A stretch of DNA of 64,000 nt from JACNKV01 sp964388155 (GTDB lineage: Bacteria; Fidelibacterota; Marinisomatia; Marinisomatales; JACNKV01): NCBI GenBank assembly GCA_964388155.1, contig CAYLYH010000003.1, positions 1-64,000 of the forward strand, read 5' to 3'. The translations under genes were made by a program, and so were the position numbers. The notes beneath the pieces are model-generated. The model made no database searches and was not told where the DNA came from. It saw only the letters and a program-made list of their open reading frames with translations. Below, one piece after another: positions 16,008 to 25,330 of this stretch (within the stretch, counting starts at the first letter, position 1; each line of letters opens with the position of its first letter).

Positions 16008-17357
16008 ATGAAATCAGAAAAAACTATCTTCATGTGCTCATCCTGCGGGAATGATTACCCAAAATGGCATGGACAATGTCCTGCCTGCAAAGAATGGGGA
16101 ACACTTAATGAGTTCAAAGAGCCTAGGCGAAAACGAGGAAAAACGGTCACCCCAAAAGAAAGCATTTCTCTAAGCGATATTCTTCAAACCAGCCCCGGAG
16201 AACGGATGCCGACACGACTGAAAGAAGCGGATAGAGCTTTAGGAGGTGGAATTCTTCCCGGGTCACTCATTTTGCTGGGCGGAAGTCCCGGAGTTGGAAA
16301 ATCCACGTTAGCGTTGCAAATTATCCATGGTGCTGAAAAAAAATCATTGTACGTTTCTGCCGAAGAAAGCGAAGAACAAATCGCCATGCGTGCCCGGCGT
16401 CTCAATGTGATGTCCGACACGATGCAGCTCTCCGGCGAAAATCACATGGAGGGGATTTTAAATCAGATATCGCTACTCAAACCGGAGTTGGTTGTAATCG
16501 ATTCCATTCAAACAGTGTACAGCGGAGAGATAGATTCTCTTCCTGGATCTGTCAGTCAAATTAGGGAATGCGGACAACAGCTTCTACATACGTGTAAACA
16601 ATTTGGGGTCGCCGTCATTATTGTCGGACATGTCACCAAAGAAGGTGTAATTGCCGGACCAAAAATGCTGGAACACATGGTGGACACGGTTCTGTATTTG
16701 GAAGGCGATGATCGATATGACCATCGCATTCTGCGATCGGTAAAAAACAGATTCGGTGCTACGCACGAAGTCGGCATATTTCGTATGGAAGAAAAAGGGA
16801 TGATCGAAGTTGAGAATCCTTCTGAAATCTTTTTGGCTGAACGAAACACCGACGCAGCGGGAACGGCGGTATTTTCATCCCTGGAAGGCACCCGCCCAAT
16901 TTTGGTGGAAGTTCAGGCATTGGTCTCTAACGCAAACTTTGGCACACCCCAGCGAAATGTGAATGGATTCGATTATCGGCGTCTTTCGATGCTGTTGGCT
17001 GTCTTAGAAAAACGGTTGAATATTCCGATGGGGATGCGTGATGTATTTGTGAATTTGGTCGGCGGAATGAAAATCGATGACCCCGCTGCGGATTTGTCTA
17101 TCTTGTCGGCAGTTGCTTCCAGCGCGTGGGACAAGCCAGTAAACGCAGATACGGTTCTCATCGGAGAGGTCGGGCTTGCAGGAGAGGTACGGTCTGTCAG
17201 CCGTGTAGAAAAACGCCTGAAAGAAGCAGCCACCCTTGGATTTAAAAAAGCATTAATTCCCAAAGCGAGCGCCAAACAACTGACATCAAAAACATTAGGT
17301 ATTCGAACAATCCCGGTAAGCACCGTTAGAGAAGCGCTCAACAAAATATTTGATTAA
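16008..17357 (+). CDS. radA: DNA repair protein RadA
   Basis: 449 aa, normal length. It is a branch-migration ATPase acting on recombination intermediates in the cytoplasm. The N-terminal C4 zinc finger is CSSCG...CPACKEW; RecA-like core with Walker A GGSPGVGKST near residue 90; the RadA-specific KNRFGATHEVG motif near 245; and a C-terminal Lon-protease-like domain (DPAADLSILSAVASS, GEVGLAGEVRSV). The stop TAA overlaps the ATG of tgt by one base, so the two genes are coupled. Confidence 0.96.
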   Translation: MKSEKTIFMCSSCGNDYPKWHGQCPACKEWGTLNEFKEPRRKRGKTVTPKESISLSDILQTSPGERMPTRLKEADRALGGGILPGSLILLGGSPGVGKSTLALQIIHGAEKKSLYVSAEESEEQIAMRARRLNVMSDTMQLSGENHMEGILNQISLLKPELVVIDSIQTVYSGEIDSLPGSVSQIRECGQQLLHTCKQFGVAVIIVGHVTKEGVIAGPKMLEHMVDTVLYLEGDDRYDHRILRSVKNRFGATHEVGIFRMEEKGMIEVENPSEIFLAERNTDAAGTAVFSSLEGTRPILVEVQALVSNANFGTPQRNVNGFDYRRLSMLLAVLEKRLNIPMGMRDVFVNLVGGMKIDDPAADLSILSAVASSAWDKPVNADTVLIGEVGLAGEVRSVSRVEKRLKEAATLGFKKALIPKASAKQLTSKTLGIRTIPVSTVREALNKIFD

Positions 17358-18478
17358 TGAACTTCAGCCTTCTTAAATCCGATAAAAACACTTCTGCCAG
17401 AACCGGAATTCTACAAACGGATCACGGCACCATTGAAACTCCGATTTTCATGCCGGTTGGAACGCATGGTGCGGTAAAAACTCTATCACCACAAGAATTG
17501 GAAACTGCCGGAGCACAAATTATTTTAGGGAACACCTATCATCTTTATCTGCGTCCCGGGCATACACTCATCAAGGATGCCGGAGGACTTCACGGGTTTG
17601 CCAATTGGAAAAAAACCATCCTCACCGATAGCGGCGGGTTCCAGGTCTTTTCGCTGGCAACACTAAACAAAATCACCGACGACGGCGTGGAATTTCGATC
17701 GCATCTAAACGGGAGTAAACATTTTTTCACACCGGATGTTTCCATGGATATTCAGCGCCATTTGGGATCAGATATCATCATGGCGTTTGACGAATGCCCC
17801 CCAAGTGATGCAGCCTTCCAAACCGTCGAAGCTGCCGTAAAACGCACCGCCAAATGGATTAAACAATGTTCGGATTATCTGAAAAACACACCACCCATCC
17901 ATTCATGGAAGCAAACACTCTTTCCAATTGTTCAGGGTGGTGTCGTTCCTGAGTTACGCAAACGAAGCGCAGAAGATGTAATTCCATTTGTCGAATGCGG
18001 AATTGCCATTGGAGGGTTAGCCGTCGGTGAAGAAAAAAATGCGATGTTTGATACGATTGCCCTTATGGATAATATCCTTCCGAAAGATCATCCGCGGTAC
18101 TTGATGGGTGTTGGTACACCTGCCGATCTGGTCGAGTCCGTAATGAACGGCGTGGATATGTTCGACTGTGTCATGCCGACCCGCAATGCGCGAAATGGAC
18201 AGCTGTTTACATCCACCGGGAAACTCAATATCCGTAACGGAAAATATAAAGATGACTTTTCCGTTGTAGATGAAAACTGTTCGTGTATGCTGTGCCAAAA
18301 TCATACGCGCGCCTACCTTCGGCATTTGCTGAACGTGAACGAAATTTATGGTTTACGCCTGGCTTCTTTGCATAATGTAACCTACTATTTAAGCTTGATG
18401 AAAGAAATGAGAACCCGAATCCATGACGGTAGTTTTAGCTCTTGGGCAAAGCGCTATTTAGACGATCACAAAAAATGA
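17357..18478 (+). CDS. tgt: tRNA-guanine transglycosylase
   Basis: 373 aa, standard bacterial Tgt. It exchanges guanine-34 for preQ1 in GUN-anticodon tRNAs, a step in queuosine synthesis. Catalytic Asp motifs TDSGGFQVFS near residue 92 and FDCVMPTRNARNG near 265 are present. The Zn site is CSCMLCQNHTRAYLRHL near 305. It overlaps radA upstream by one base and the ABC-transporter ATPase downstream by ATGA. queA and the preQ1 genes are not in the window. Confidence 0.96.
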   Translation: MNFSLLKSDKNTSARTGILQTDHGTIETPIFMPVGTHGAVKTLSPQELETAGAQIILGNTYHLYLRPGHTLIKDAGGLHGFANWKKTILTDSGGFQVFSLATLNKITDDGVEFRSHLNGSKHFFTPDVSMDIQRHLGSDIIMAFDECPPSDAAFQTVEAAVKRTAKWIKQCSDYLKNTPPIHSWKQTLFPIVQGGVVPELRKRSAEDVIPFVECGIAIGGLAVGEEKNAMFDTIALMDNILPKDHPRYLMGVGTPADLVESVMNGVDMFDCVMPTRNARNGQLFTSTGKLNIRNGKYKDDFSVVDENCSCMLCQNHTRAYLRHLLNVNEIYGLRLASLHNVTYYLSLMKEMRTRIHDGSFSSWAKRYLDDHKK

Positions 18479-19374
18479 CACCTGCCATTCAAATTATCAA
18501 TCTGACAAAGACCTTCAAACAATTGAAGGCCGTTGACCGATTGAATCTGGAGGTGCCGGTTGGGTCTGTCTTCGGGTTTTTAGGTCCGAACGGCAGCGGA
18601 AAATCCACGACCATTCGTATGATGACAGATTTGATACGCCCTGATTCCGGCGAAGTATTCATCAATGGTAAATCTGTTCAAAAAATGCACAACAAAGCAT
18701 TAATCGGAGCTGGAAGCTTTATTGAACGGGCGGATTTTTATAAACATCTTTCCGCAAAAACTAATCTTGAAATGTTGGCGAGAATGGATAATATTCCGTT
18801 TCAACGTGTTTCGGAAGTATTGAAACGCGTACAGTTAGCGAATCGCGCGAAAGATAAAGTGAAAAATTATTCTCAGGGGATGCGGCAGAGGTTGGGGATT
18901 GCACAAGCTTTATTGGCAAATCCAAAACTATTGATTTTAGACGAACCTACAAACGGACTCGATCCGCAGGGGATGAAGGAAATTCGTGAGTTGGTTCGTG
19001 AGCTTAGTGCAGAAGGAATTACCATTTTCCTGTCTTCCCATTTGTTGGACGAAGTGCAGAAAATGTGCAGTTACGTTGGGATCATTCATCGCGGGAAATT
19101 AATTACGACAGGGAGCGTCCGTGATTTATTGGCAAATTCAGAATTGTCTGCTACAGAAATCAGAGTAACGCCGTTAGGTAAAGCTGAAACAATTTTGAAA
19201 AAAGTGAGTTGGATTCACCGCTGTGACGAAAAAAATGGTGCATTGTGGATTAATGTCCCTTCAGAAAAGTTGCCGAATGTAACAGGACTTCTAGTCAATA
19301 ATAGTTGCAAAGTTGAAGCCGTTATTCCTCGAATATCTTTGGAAGATTTATTTTTATCCAAAACCAATGATTAA
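18475..19374 (+). CDS. ABC transporter ATP-binding protein
   Basis: 299 aa starting at the ATG of an ATGA overlap with tgt; the longer frame starts inside tgt and is rejected. Walker A is GPNGSGKST near residue 39, the signature YSQGMRQRLGIAQALL near 133, Walker B LLILDEPTNGLDPQGM near 155 and the switch His in SSHLLDE. The C-terminal tail (about residues 215-299) is typical of bacitracin/Nod/copper-type exporters (CcmA, NosF, YxlF group). It pairs with the membrane protein 11 bp downstream. The exported substrate cannot be read from the sequence. Confidence 0.92.
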   Translation: MTPAIQIINLTKTFKQLKAVDRLNLEVPVGSVFGFLGPNGSGKSTTIRMMTDLIRPDSGEVFINGKSVQKMHNKALIGAGSFIERADFYKHLSAKTNLEMLARMDNIPFQRVSEVLKRVQLANRAKDKVKNYSQGMRQRLGIAQALLANPKLLILDEPTNGLDPQGMKEIRELVRELSAEGITIFLSSHLLDEVQKMCSYVGIIHRGKLITTGSVRDLLANSELSATEIRVTPLGKAETILKKVSWIHRCDEKNGALWINVPSEKLPNVTGLLVNNSCKVEAVIPRISLEDLFLSKTND

Positions 19375-19385
19375 CACACTGTAAA

Positions 19386-20222
19386 ATGGTTGGACTAATC
19401 TATAACGAACTGTTAAAAATTACCGGACGGTGGCGTAGCTATATCGGCTTTGTCGGTATCGCTGTACTCATGCCGTTCATTTTATGGGGTTTTTCTTATG
19501 GCGGCGGACAAATTAACGAAGATTACATGAGTAAAATCGGGGATAGTTTCATCGTAACCGGCTCTGCCTTTAATGCGTTTTTAGCAACGTATATCCTTCT
19601 GAACGCTTTATGGATTCACATCCCGTTTTTGATTACGTTGGCGGCAGGAGATGCCGTGGCTGCCGAAGGTGCCGCCGGAACATTCAGGATTACCTTAATC
19701 CGAAGTGTCAGCCGATTGAAAACCTTGATGGCAAAACTGTTTGCCACTTGGATATACACCGCGGCATTATTAATTTTTCTCGCAATCTTGAGTTTAGGTC
19801 TGGGGTCTCTTTGGTTGGGTGCCGGAGATTTAATCGTCTTTGATGAAGGGATTCTTATCTTCGATCAAACAGAGGCTCTTTGGCGAATGTTTCTATCGTT
19901 TACGTTAGCGATTTTGGTAATGTGGGTCGTTGCGGCCCTCTGTTTTATGTTTTCAGCGATGGTCGATAATGGTATCGGTCCCATCATCGGCGCGATGTTT
20001 CTCATAGTAATTGGTTACATCATCATGGCTATCCCATTAGACCTTTTTGATGCCATTGAACCCTATATATTTGTTACTTATTTTAGTGTATGGCTACATG
20101 CATTTAAAGAACCTATCCCATGGGATGTCATCCTGAAAAGTTTAAGTGTCCTCTCGCTGTATACCGCAGGTTTTATCGGTATCAGTATCGCCGTATTTTT
20201 AAAACGGGATATCAAAACATGA
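19386..20222 (+). CDS. ABC-2 type permease
   Basis: 278 aa with about six hydrophobic helices: near residues 18-37, 57-80, 110-140, 165-195, 200-225 and 250-275. The start MVGLIYNELLKITGRWRSY is typical of ABC-2 permeases, whose amphipathic elbow helix precedes TM1. AAGDAVAAEGAAGTFR is the conserved cytoplasmic loop motif (GEx3GTL-type). It forms an exporter with the ATPase just upstream and is coupled by ATGA to a LolA-like gene downstream. Confidence 0.88.
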   Translation: MVGLIYNELLKITGRWRSYIGFVGIAVLMPFILWGFSYGGGQINEDYMSKIGDSFIVTGSAFNAFLATYILLNALWIHIPFLITLAAGDAVAAEGAAGTFRITLIRSVSRLKTLMAKLFATWIYTAALLIFLAILSLGLGSLWLGAGDLIVFDEGILIFDQTEALWRMFLSFTLAILVMWVVAALCFMFSAMVDNGIGPIIGAMFLIVIGYIIMAIPLDLFDAIEPYIFVTYFSVWLHAFKEPIPWDVILKSLSVLSLYTAGFIGISIAVFLKRDIKT

Positions 20223-21007
20223 AGATGGGTGGGAAATCATTATATAGAGACGTAGTGTACTACGTCTCTATAGCAATGTTTATAACAGGTATTATGTTCG
20301 CTCAACCACTTACGGTTGATTCTATCAAGGAAAACCTTGTAACCCGCTTTAATCGTATCGAAGATTACACGGTAAATGTGAAAATATCCGCGGATATGAC
20401 GGGATTCAGAATGCCGAGGAAACGTATTAAGCTATATTATAAGGCACCGGATAAACTCAAGGTGGAATCTCGCGGGTTTGCCATTGTACCGAAAGCCGGT
20501 TTAGGCGGCTCTCCAATACAATTTTTTAATATGCTGAGTTCTGTAAAATTAGAAACCAATGAACATTCATCCGTGGACCAGCAACTCCGTTTAGTAGGTG
20601 ATATTATCCCCGATTCTTTAGACATTCCAATGTCGGAAGCCGGTGAGTTTCCAAACATGAAAATGATTCTTTCTGTTGATCCGGAAAAATGGATTATCAC
20701 ACAAGTGAGTGCCGTATTTGACAGCACCACAATATTTGATATTTCCAGCGAATATACTGAATCAGGTGGATTTTATCTCCCGAAAATAACCATAATGACC
20801 ATACAATTGAATACGTTAAAAGACTGGTCAGTTTACGATCCGGTGCAGGGAGGGCTTGATCATCATAAAAGGGGTAATGATATTGCGGAAGAAATGGGAT
20901 TTAATCCTGTAGAGGATTCAATAGGCGGAACTATTACGATGGAATTCTCACGCTACAAAGTGAATCGCGGTTTGAAAGACAAGCTCTTTGAGGATTCGGA
21001 TTGGTGA
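20219..21007 (+). CDS. LolA-like outer-membrane lipoprotein-sorting domain protein
   Basis: About 262 aa from the ATG at 20219 (ATGA overlap with the permease). The N-terminal helix VVYYVSIAMFITGIMFAQ is a signal peptide. The body fits a LolA/LppX-type fold: an opening amphipathic helix (VDSIKENLVTRFNRIEDYTVNV), MRMPRKRIKLYYKAPDKLKVES and later strands with a hydrophobic cavity pattern. LolA proper is about 200 aa and carries lipoproteins across the periplasm. This protein is longer and sits with an ABC-2 exporter rather than LolCDE, so the cargo is uncertain. Confidence 0.72.
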   Translation: MKMGGKSLYRDVVYYVSIAMFITGIMFAQPLTVDSIKENLVTRFNRIEDYTVNVKISADMTGFRMPRKRIKLYYKAPDKLKVESRGFAIVPKAGLGGSPIQFFNMLSSVKLETNEHSSVDQQLRLVGDIIPDSLDIPMSEAGEFPNMKMILSVDPEKWIITQVSAVFDSTTIFDISSEYTESGGFYLPKITIMTIQLNTLKDWSVYDPVQGGLDHHKRGNDIAEEMGFNPVEDSIGGTITMEFSRYKVNRGLKDKLFEDSDW

Positions 21008-21090
21008 TATTTAAAGTTAAGGCTGAGATTGAGGTCGGAGCGGGAAGATTCCGTGTTTTTTACGAGGCTGGGGTTGATCGAAGCGATTGC
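21008..21090 (+). repeat. Dispersed spacer repeat, short form
   Basis: AAGTTAAGGCTGAGATTGAGG..GGAGCGGGAAGATTCCGTG matches the flanks of the element at 15838-15960 but without its palindromic centre. This suggests insertion or loss of the palindrome in one copy. Confidence 0.5.
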
Positions 21091-21271
21091 CGGTTTAAAT
21101 GAAATGGAACATCGAGGGTTCAGTTCTGCGATGATCAAAGGGCTTGTCACATCCGCAAATAAAATCGAAAGGTTATTGCAGAAAAAAACAGGTTCCTTTG
21201 TTTTACAAACGACAACCCAGTACGTTAAAACACGAACATTTATTCGACCCAGACTGACCCTAATATTTTAG
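21029..21271 (+). CDS. Doubtful small open frame upstream of mtaB
   Basis: 80 codons; the N-terminal third lies in a repeat element. The central part (IEAIAGLNEMEHRGFSSAMIKGLVTSANKIERLL) reads like an amphipathic helical protein, and an internal ATG near 21101 could start about 56 residues. There is no Shine-Dalgarno and I recognise no family. It may be a remnant of an older gene or chance. Confidence 0.22.
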   Translation: MRSEREDSVFFTRLGLIEAIAGLNEMEHRGFSSAMIKGLVTSANKIERLLQKKTGSFVLQTTTQYVKTRTFIRPRLTLIF

Positions 21272-21278
21272 TCCCTTC

Positions 21279-22577
21279 TTGAGTACCCAACCAAAAACTG
21301 TTGCTTTTCATACGCTTGGCTGTAAACTGAATTTTTCGGAAACAGCCACAATCTCCCGTGATTTTATCCGCCATGGATATGTAATAACTGATTTTCGGGA
21401 ATCTGCTGATATTTATATCATTAACACTTGCACCGTCACTCAAAACGCAGATAAAGAACTCCGTAAGATCGTTCGGCAAACTCAAAAGAGAAACCCGAAT
21501 GCATTTATTGCGCTCGTCGGGTGCTACACCCAAATCAATGCGGCAGAAGCTGCCGGTATTTACGGTGTCGATGCGGTTTTAGGAAACTCAGACAAATTTC
21601 ATCTGTTGGGTCTTTTAGGCTCCTTTGAGAAAAAAAACATCCCGACTATATTCAATCAGGATATTTTACAGGACACTACGTTCAGATCATCATATTCAAC
21701 TCACGAAAGAACACGTGTATTTCTTAAAGTTCAGGATGGCTGTGATTATCCGTGTACATACTGTACCATTCCGTTAGCGCGTGGCAAAAGCCGTAGTGAT
21801 TCGGTAGCAAACACCATGAAAATTGCACGAAAGATCGCTGAAAGTGATGCTCGTGAAATTGTTTTGACCGGCGTGAATGTCGGCGATTTCGGATCCGGAA
21901 CGGGCGAAACATTTTTTGATTTAATCCGTGCGTTAGACACTCTTAATGGAATTGACCGTATTCGCATATCATCCATAGAACCGAATCTGCTTACAGATGA
22001 TATTATCCGATTTTGCGCGGCGTCAAATTTATTTGTTCCGCATTTTCATATTCCCCTCCAATCCGGGTCAAATAAAGTATTGTCTGAGATGCGGCGGCGG
22101 TACAAACGCGAACTATTTACTGAACGAGTTCACCGGATAAAGACCAAAATGCCGGATGCCGCAATTGGTGTAGATGTGATTGTTGGATTTCCAACCGAGA
22201 CCGATAAAGACTTTCAAGACACTTTCGATTTTTTACAGGCGTTGGATATAACCTATCTCCATGTGTTTTCCTATTCAGAACGCCCGAACACAATGGCGCA
22301 ACAATTTCCTGAAAAAATTGAAAAACACTTAAAAGCTGAACGCAGTAAAATTTTACACACATTATCAGATGAAAAACGAAAGATCTTTCACCAAAAGTTT
22401 ATTGGTCAAACCAGAAATATTTTGTTTGAAACCATGAAAAGTGGGTTGGTTTATGGTCACACCGATAATTACATTCTCACCGCTGTTTCGGGAGATAAAA
22501 AAATGATTAATCAAATTCTTTCTGTAAAATTATTTGACGGAAACCACATCACAATGAAAGGGAAACTCTACCATTGA
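21279..22577 (+). CDS. mtaB: tRNA t6A37 methylthiotransferase
   Basis: 432 aa. A radical-SAM enzyme that converts t6A37 to ms2t6A in tRNA-Lys. The N-terminal UPF0004 domain has LGCKLNFSETATI, NTCTVTQNAD and LVGCYTQIN, providing three Cys for the auxiliary [4Fe-4S]. The radical SAM triad is GCDYPCTYCTIPLARG near residue 152, and a C-terminal TRAM-like segment follows. The start is a TTG, the only plausible start before the first conserved strand. The TGA stop overlaps the TTG start of the next gene. Placement in MtaB rather than MiaB rests on overall motif spacing, and I could not confirm it by alignment. Confidence 0.88.
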   Translation: MSTQPKTVAFHTLGCKLNFSETATISRDFIRHGYVITDFRESADIYIINTCTVTQNADKELRKIVRQTQKRNPNAFIALVGCYTQINAAEAAGIYGVDAVLGNSDKFHLLGLLGSFEKKNIPTIFNQDILQDTTFRSSYSTHERTRVFLKVQDGCDYPCTYCTIPLARGKSRSDSVANTMKIARKIAESDAREIVLTGVNVGDFGSGTGETFFDLIRALDTLNGIDRIRISSIEPNLLTDDIIRFCAASNLFVPHFHIPLQSGSNKVLSEMRRRYKRELFTERVHRIKTKMPDAAIGVDVIVGFPTETDKDFQDTFDFLQALDITYLHVFSYSERPNTMAQQFPEKIEKHLKAERSKILHTLSDEKRKIFHQKFIGQTRNILFETMKSGLVYGHTDNYILTAVSGDKKMINQILSVKLFDGNHITMKGKLYH

Positions 22578-23188
22578 AAAAATCGCCTTTTGTAGGAATT
22601 GCCGGAAATATCGGTGTAGGAAAAACCACGTTCACGCAAATTGTTGCTGATCGCTTGGACTGGACACCTTATTTTGAGTCCGTAATCGACAACCCATATT
22701 TAGATGACTTCTATCACGATATGGACCGGTGGAGTTTTAATCTGCAGATTTATTTCCTCCACCACCGATTCAAAACACATGTAGCAATGATAAATTCCTC
22801 CAAAGGAACAATTCAGGATAGAACAATTTATGAAGATGTGGAAATCTTTGCGCAAAATCTTTTTGATATCGGAAAAATGACCAAACGTGATTGGGAAAAC
22901 TATATCGGATTATTCAACATCATGTCTTCGTTTTTAAAAACACCGGATCTCATCATCTATTTGAAAGCCTCCACCGATACGCTGATAACCCGGATCAATA
23001 AGCGTGAACGTGATTTTGAATCCGGCATAGACCCCGGGTATCTACACCAACTGAATATTTTATACGGAAAATGGATTCCTGCCATTAAAAATATTCCTGT
23101 CTACACAATTGATACAAATAATTTCAATATTTTTGAAGATCATCAAATGCTCGATCAGATTATTGGAAATATCCAATCGTATCTTTAA
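22574..23188 (+). CDS. Deoxynucleoside kinase
   Basis: 204 aa. P-loop GIAGNIGVGKTTF at the N-terminus, the substrate-binding ESVIDNPYLDDFY segment, DRTIYEDVEIFA (the DR(S/T) motif) near residue 83, and a LID segment NKRERDFESG near 142. It phosphorylates deoxyadenosine, deoxyguanosine or another deoxynucleoside for salvage. The TTG start overlaps the mtaB stop (TTGA), so translation is coupled. The specificity within the dCK/dGK family cannot be read off. Confidence 0.9.
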   Translation: MKKSPFVGIAGNIGVGKTTFTQIVADRLDWTPYFESVIDNPYLDDFYHDMDRWSFNLQIYFLHHRFKTHVAMINSSKGTIQDRTIYEDVEIFAQNLFDIGKMTKRDWENYIGLFNIMSSFLKTPDLIIYLKASTDTLITRINKRERDFESGIDPGYLHQLNILYGKWIPAIKNIPVYTIDTNNFNIFEDHQMLDQIIGNIQSYL

Positions 23189-23248
23189 CGTGTTAACTAG
23201 CTTCAATCCCAAACACCATTTTTAACTCTCAGAATGTTGTGGTGAATT

Positions 23249-25156
23249 TTGATACGATTAGAAAATATTTCAAAAGAATTCCCTGATAAGATTCTGTTTC
23301 AAGGCGTCAATCTTGTGCTTAAGTCAGGCATGCGTGTTGGGTTGGTCGGTGCAAACGGCTCAGGGAAAACCACTCTCCTCCGTCTGATGATTGGCGAAGA
23401 GATTTCCGACTCTGGAAACATTCTCAAGAGCCGTGGTTTATCCATTGGACATCTTCCTCAAGACATTGTTACCACTTCAAAAAAATCTATTCTTCAAGAG
23501 GTTCTTTCTTCTTTCTCCGATGTTTCTGAATTAGAAATACAGATTGATAAATTAAATGTTGAATTAGCTCAGAACCCCAATGATGAAAAGCAACTAAAAC
23601 GACTGGGTGCTCTTCATCATCGGTACGAATCTTTAGACGGATGGGAATTGGAAGATCGTGCAAAAAAAATTCTAAGTGGTTTGGGGTTTAACACGAATCA
23701 ATTTACTATGCCTATGGAAACATTAAGCGGTGGTTGGCGAATGCGAGTTGCTCTTGCAGGTCTTCTTTTGCAAAAACCTGATTTTCTTTTCATGGACGAA
23801 CCCACAAACCATCTCGACTTAGATGCAACAATTTGGCTGGAGGCTTTTTTGTCATCGTGGAAGAGCGGAATGATTTTGATTAGTCATGATAGACAATTTT
23901 TAGACCGGTCTGTTTCTCATATTTGGGAAATTGAATCTGAGACTATCCTGTCGTATACAGGAAACTATTCCCGCTATATTGAAGAAAAATCTCTCAGGAG
24001 AGAGCAACAACGATCTGCCTACTTGAATCAGCAAAAGAAGATTGCTGAAATAGAGCGGTTTATTGAACGATTTCGATACAAAAACACCAAAGCAACACAG
24101 GTTCAGAGCCGGGTAAAAATGTTGGAAAAAATGGAGATAATTCCTCCTCCCGTTGAACAAAAGTCTCAAATACGACTCCGAATTCCACAACCGCATCGAA
24201 GTCCGTTAAAATTGGTAACGCTCTCTCAGGTCGAGAAATCCTATGGGAATTTACAGGTGTATTCACAGCTTGATTTTCTTATAGAACGCGGGATGAAAAT
24301 CGGGCTTGTCGGGCGAAACGGCGCCGGAAAATCCACCTTGTTAAAATTACTCGCTGGTGTGGAGCCGGTTACACAAGGACGTCTGGAGTATACACCCGGT
24401 GTAAAAAAAGCCTACTTTGCTCAGCATCAGTTAGAAATATTGAACCCGAATGATGCAGTGTTTACCTCTATCCGAAAAAAATGTTCGGGTTGGACTGACA
24501 GAGAAATTCGCACGTTTTTAGGCGGTTTTCTTTTTTCCGGTGAAACGATTGATAAGCGAATCTCTGTATTGTCCGGCGGTGAAAAATCACGGCTTGCACT
24601 TGCACGGATACTTGCGGAACCTTCTCATGTCCTTTTATTGGATGAACCAACCAATCATTTGGATATGGTATCCCGTGATATTGTAGAAACGGCTTTAAAA
24701 AATTATTCCGGGGCAATCGTTTGTATTTCTCACGACCGGCATTTTCTCAATGCCGTCACACATTTAACCGCAGAAATAGGCAATGGAAAAGCAACCTTGT
24801 ATCATGGTAATTATGAATATTACGAGTGGAAAGTGTTGAATAAGGTTGAGGTTGAGCGAAGCGCCCGCCTGCGCCCGCCTGCGCCCGCCTGCGGAACGGG
24901 CAGGGAACGGGTAGGGATTAAGGTTAAAACAAAAAAAACAGTTTATCGCGAAAAAAAGCGAAAGAAAAATCGGCTGCAAAAAATTAAATTACTTCTGAAA
25001 GGTATTGAAGCTGAGCAACAATCTATTCAAAAAAAACTTTCAAGTTCTTCTGTTGCATCCGATTATGAAAAAATTCATGAATTGTCCAAAAAAGACATGG
25101 AATTAGAATCAGCCTATTTTTATTTACTGGAAGAACAGGAAGCATTGGATAAATAA
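23249..25156 (+). CDS. ABC-F family ATPase (translation factor) with repeat insertion
   Basis: 635 aa, soluble, two nucleotide-binding domains. NBD1: GANGSGKTTLL near residue 35, LSGGWRMRVALAGLL, FMDEPTNHLDLDA. NBD2: GRNGAGKSTLLKLLAG near 353, LSGGEKSRLALARIL, LLLDEPTNHLDMVSRD. The P-site tRNA-interaction motif linker (SLRREQQRSAYLNQQKK...) lies between. Such proteins (Uup/EttA group) act on the ribosome. It starts at a TTG. The C-terminal coiled coil (about residues 560-635) is separated from NBD2 by a foreign-looking segment, residues about 531-560, rich in Arg/Pro/Gly, encoded by a GC-rich repeat (24841-24930) that also occurs in the TPR gene at 44 kb. Confidence 0.93.
   Translation: MIRLENISKEFPDKILFQGVNLVLKSGMRVGLVGANGSGKTTLLRLMIGEEISDSGNILKSRGLSIGHLPQDIVTTSKKSILQEVLSSFSDVSELEIQIDKLNVELAQNPNDEKQLKRLGALHHRYESLDGWELEDRAKKILSGLGFNTNQFTMPMETLSGGWRMRVALAGLLLQKPDFLFMDEPTNHLDLDATIWLEAFLSSWKSGMILISHDRQFLDRSVSHIWEIESETILSYTGNYSRYIEEKSLRREQQRSAYLNQQKKIAEIERFIERFRYKNTKATQVQSRVKMLEKMEIIPPPVEQKSQIRLRIPQPHRSPLKLVTLSQVEKSYGNLQVYSQLDFLIERGMKIGLVGRNGAGKSTLLKLLAGVEPVTQGRLEYTPGVKKAYFAQHQLEILNPNDAVFTSIRKKCSGWTDREIRTFLGGFLFSGETIDKRISVLSGGEKSRLALARILAEPSHVLLLDEPTNHLDMVSRDIVETALKNYSGAIVCISHDRHFLNAVTHLTAEIGNGKATLYHGNYEYYEWKVLNKVEVERSARLRPPAPACGTGRERVGIKVKTKKTVYREKKRKKNRLQKIKLLLKGIEAEQQSIQKKLSSSSVASDYEKIHELSKKDMELESAYFYLLEEQEALDK
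24841..24930 (+). repeat. GC-rich repeat element inserted in frame in the ABC-F gene
   Basis: Flanks TAAGGTTGAGGTTGAG and GATTAAGGTTAAAAC surround three tandem 10-nt units (GCGCCCGCCT, 24861-24890) and two 11-nt units (GAACGGG(C/T)AGG, 24894-24915). The same core, on the other strand, lies inside the TPR gene at 44326-44450. Related pieces lie in the spacers near 15850 and 34070. The reading frame stays open throughout. Confidence 0.9.
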
Positions 25157-25189
25157 TACCCTCATTTTTACTTTGTTATGTATGTGGGG

Positions 25190-25328
25190 TTAAGTGTTTT
25201 GTGCACTGGGCATACGTGTGGGGTTTAAAGATGTAGATTCTTCCTCACTTTGTTCGTCAGAAAGACAAAAAGACCATGTCATTCACCATCCGCCGGAGGG
25301 TAAGCGGGTCGGGATGACAAAAATCGTT
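25190..25328. repeat. Spacer with dispersed repeat fragments
   Basis: Contains GATTCTTCCTCACTTTGTTCG / CCGCCGGAGGG / GTCGGGATGACA pieces that recur near 34010 and 39892. It lies between convergent genes (ABC-F ending at 25156 and the M23 protein ending at 25331). I see no clear terminator hairpin with a T-run. Confidence 0.5.
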
Positions 25329-25330
25329 TT

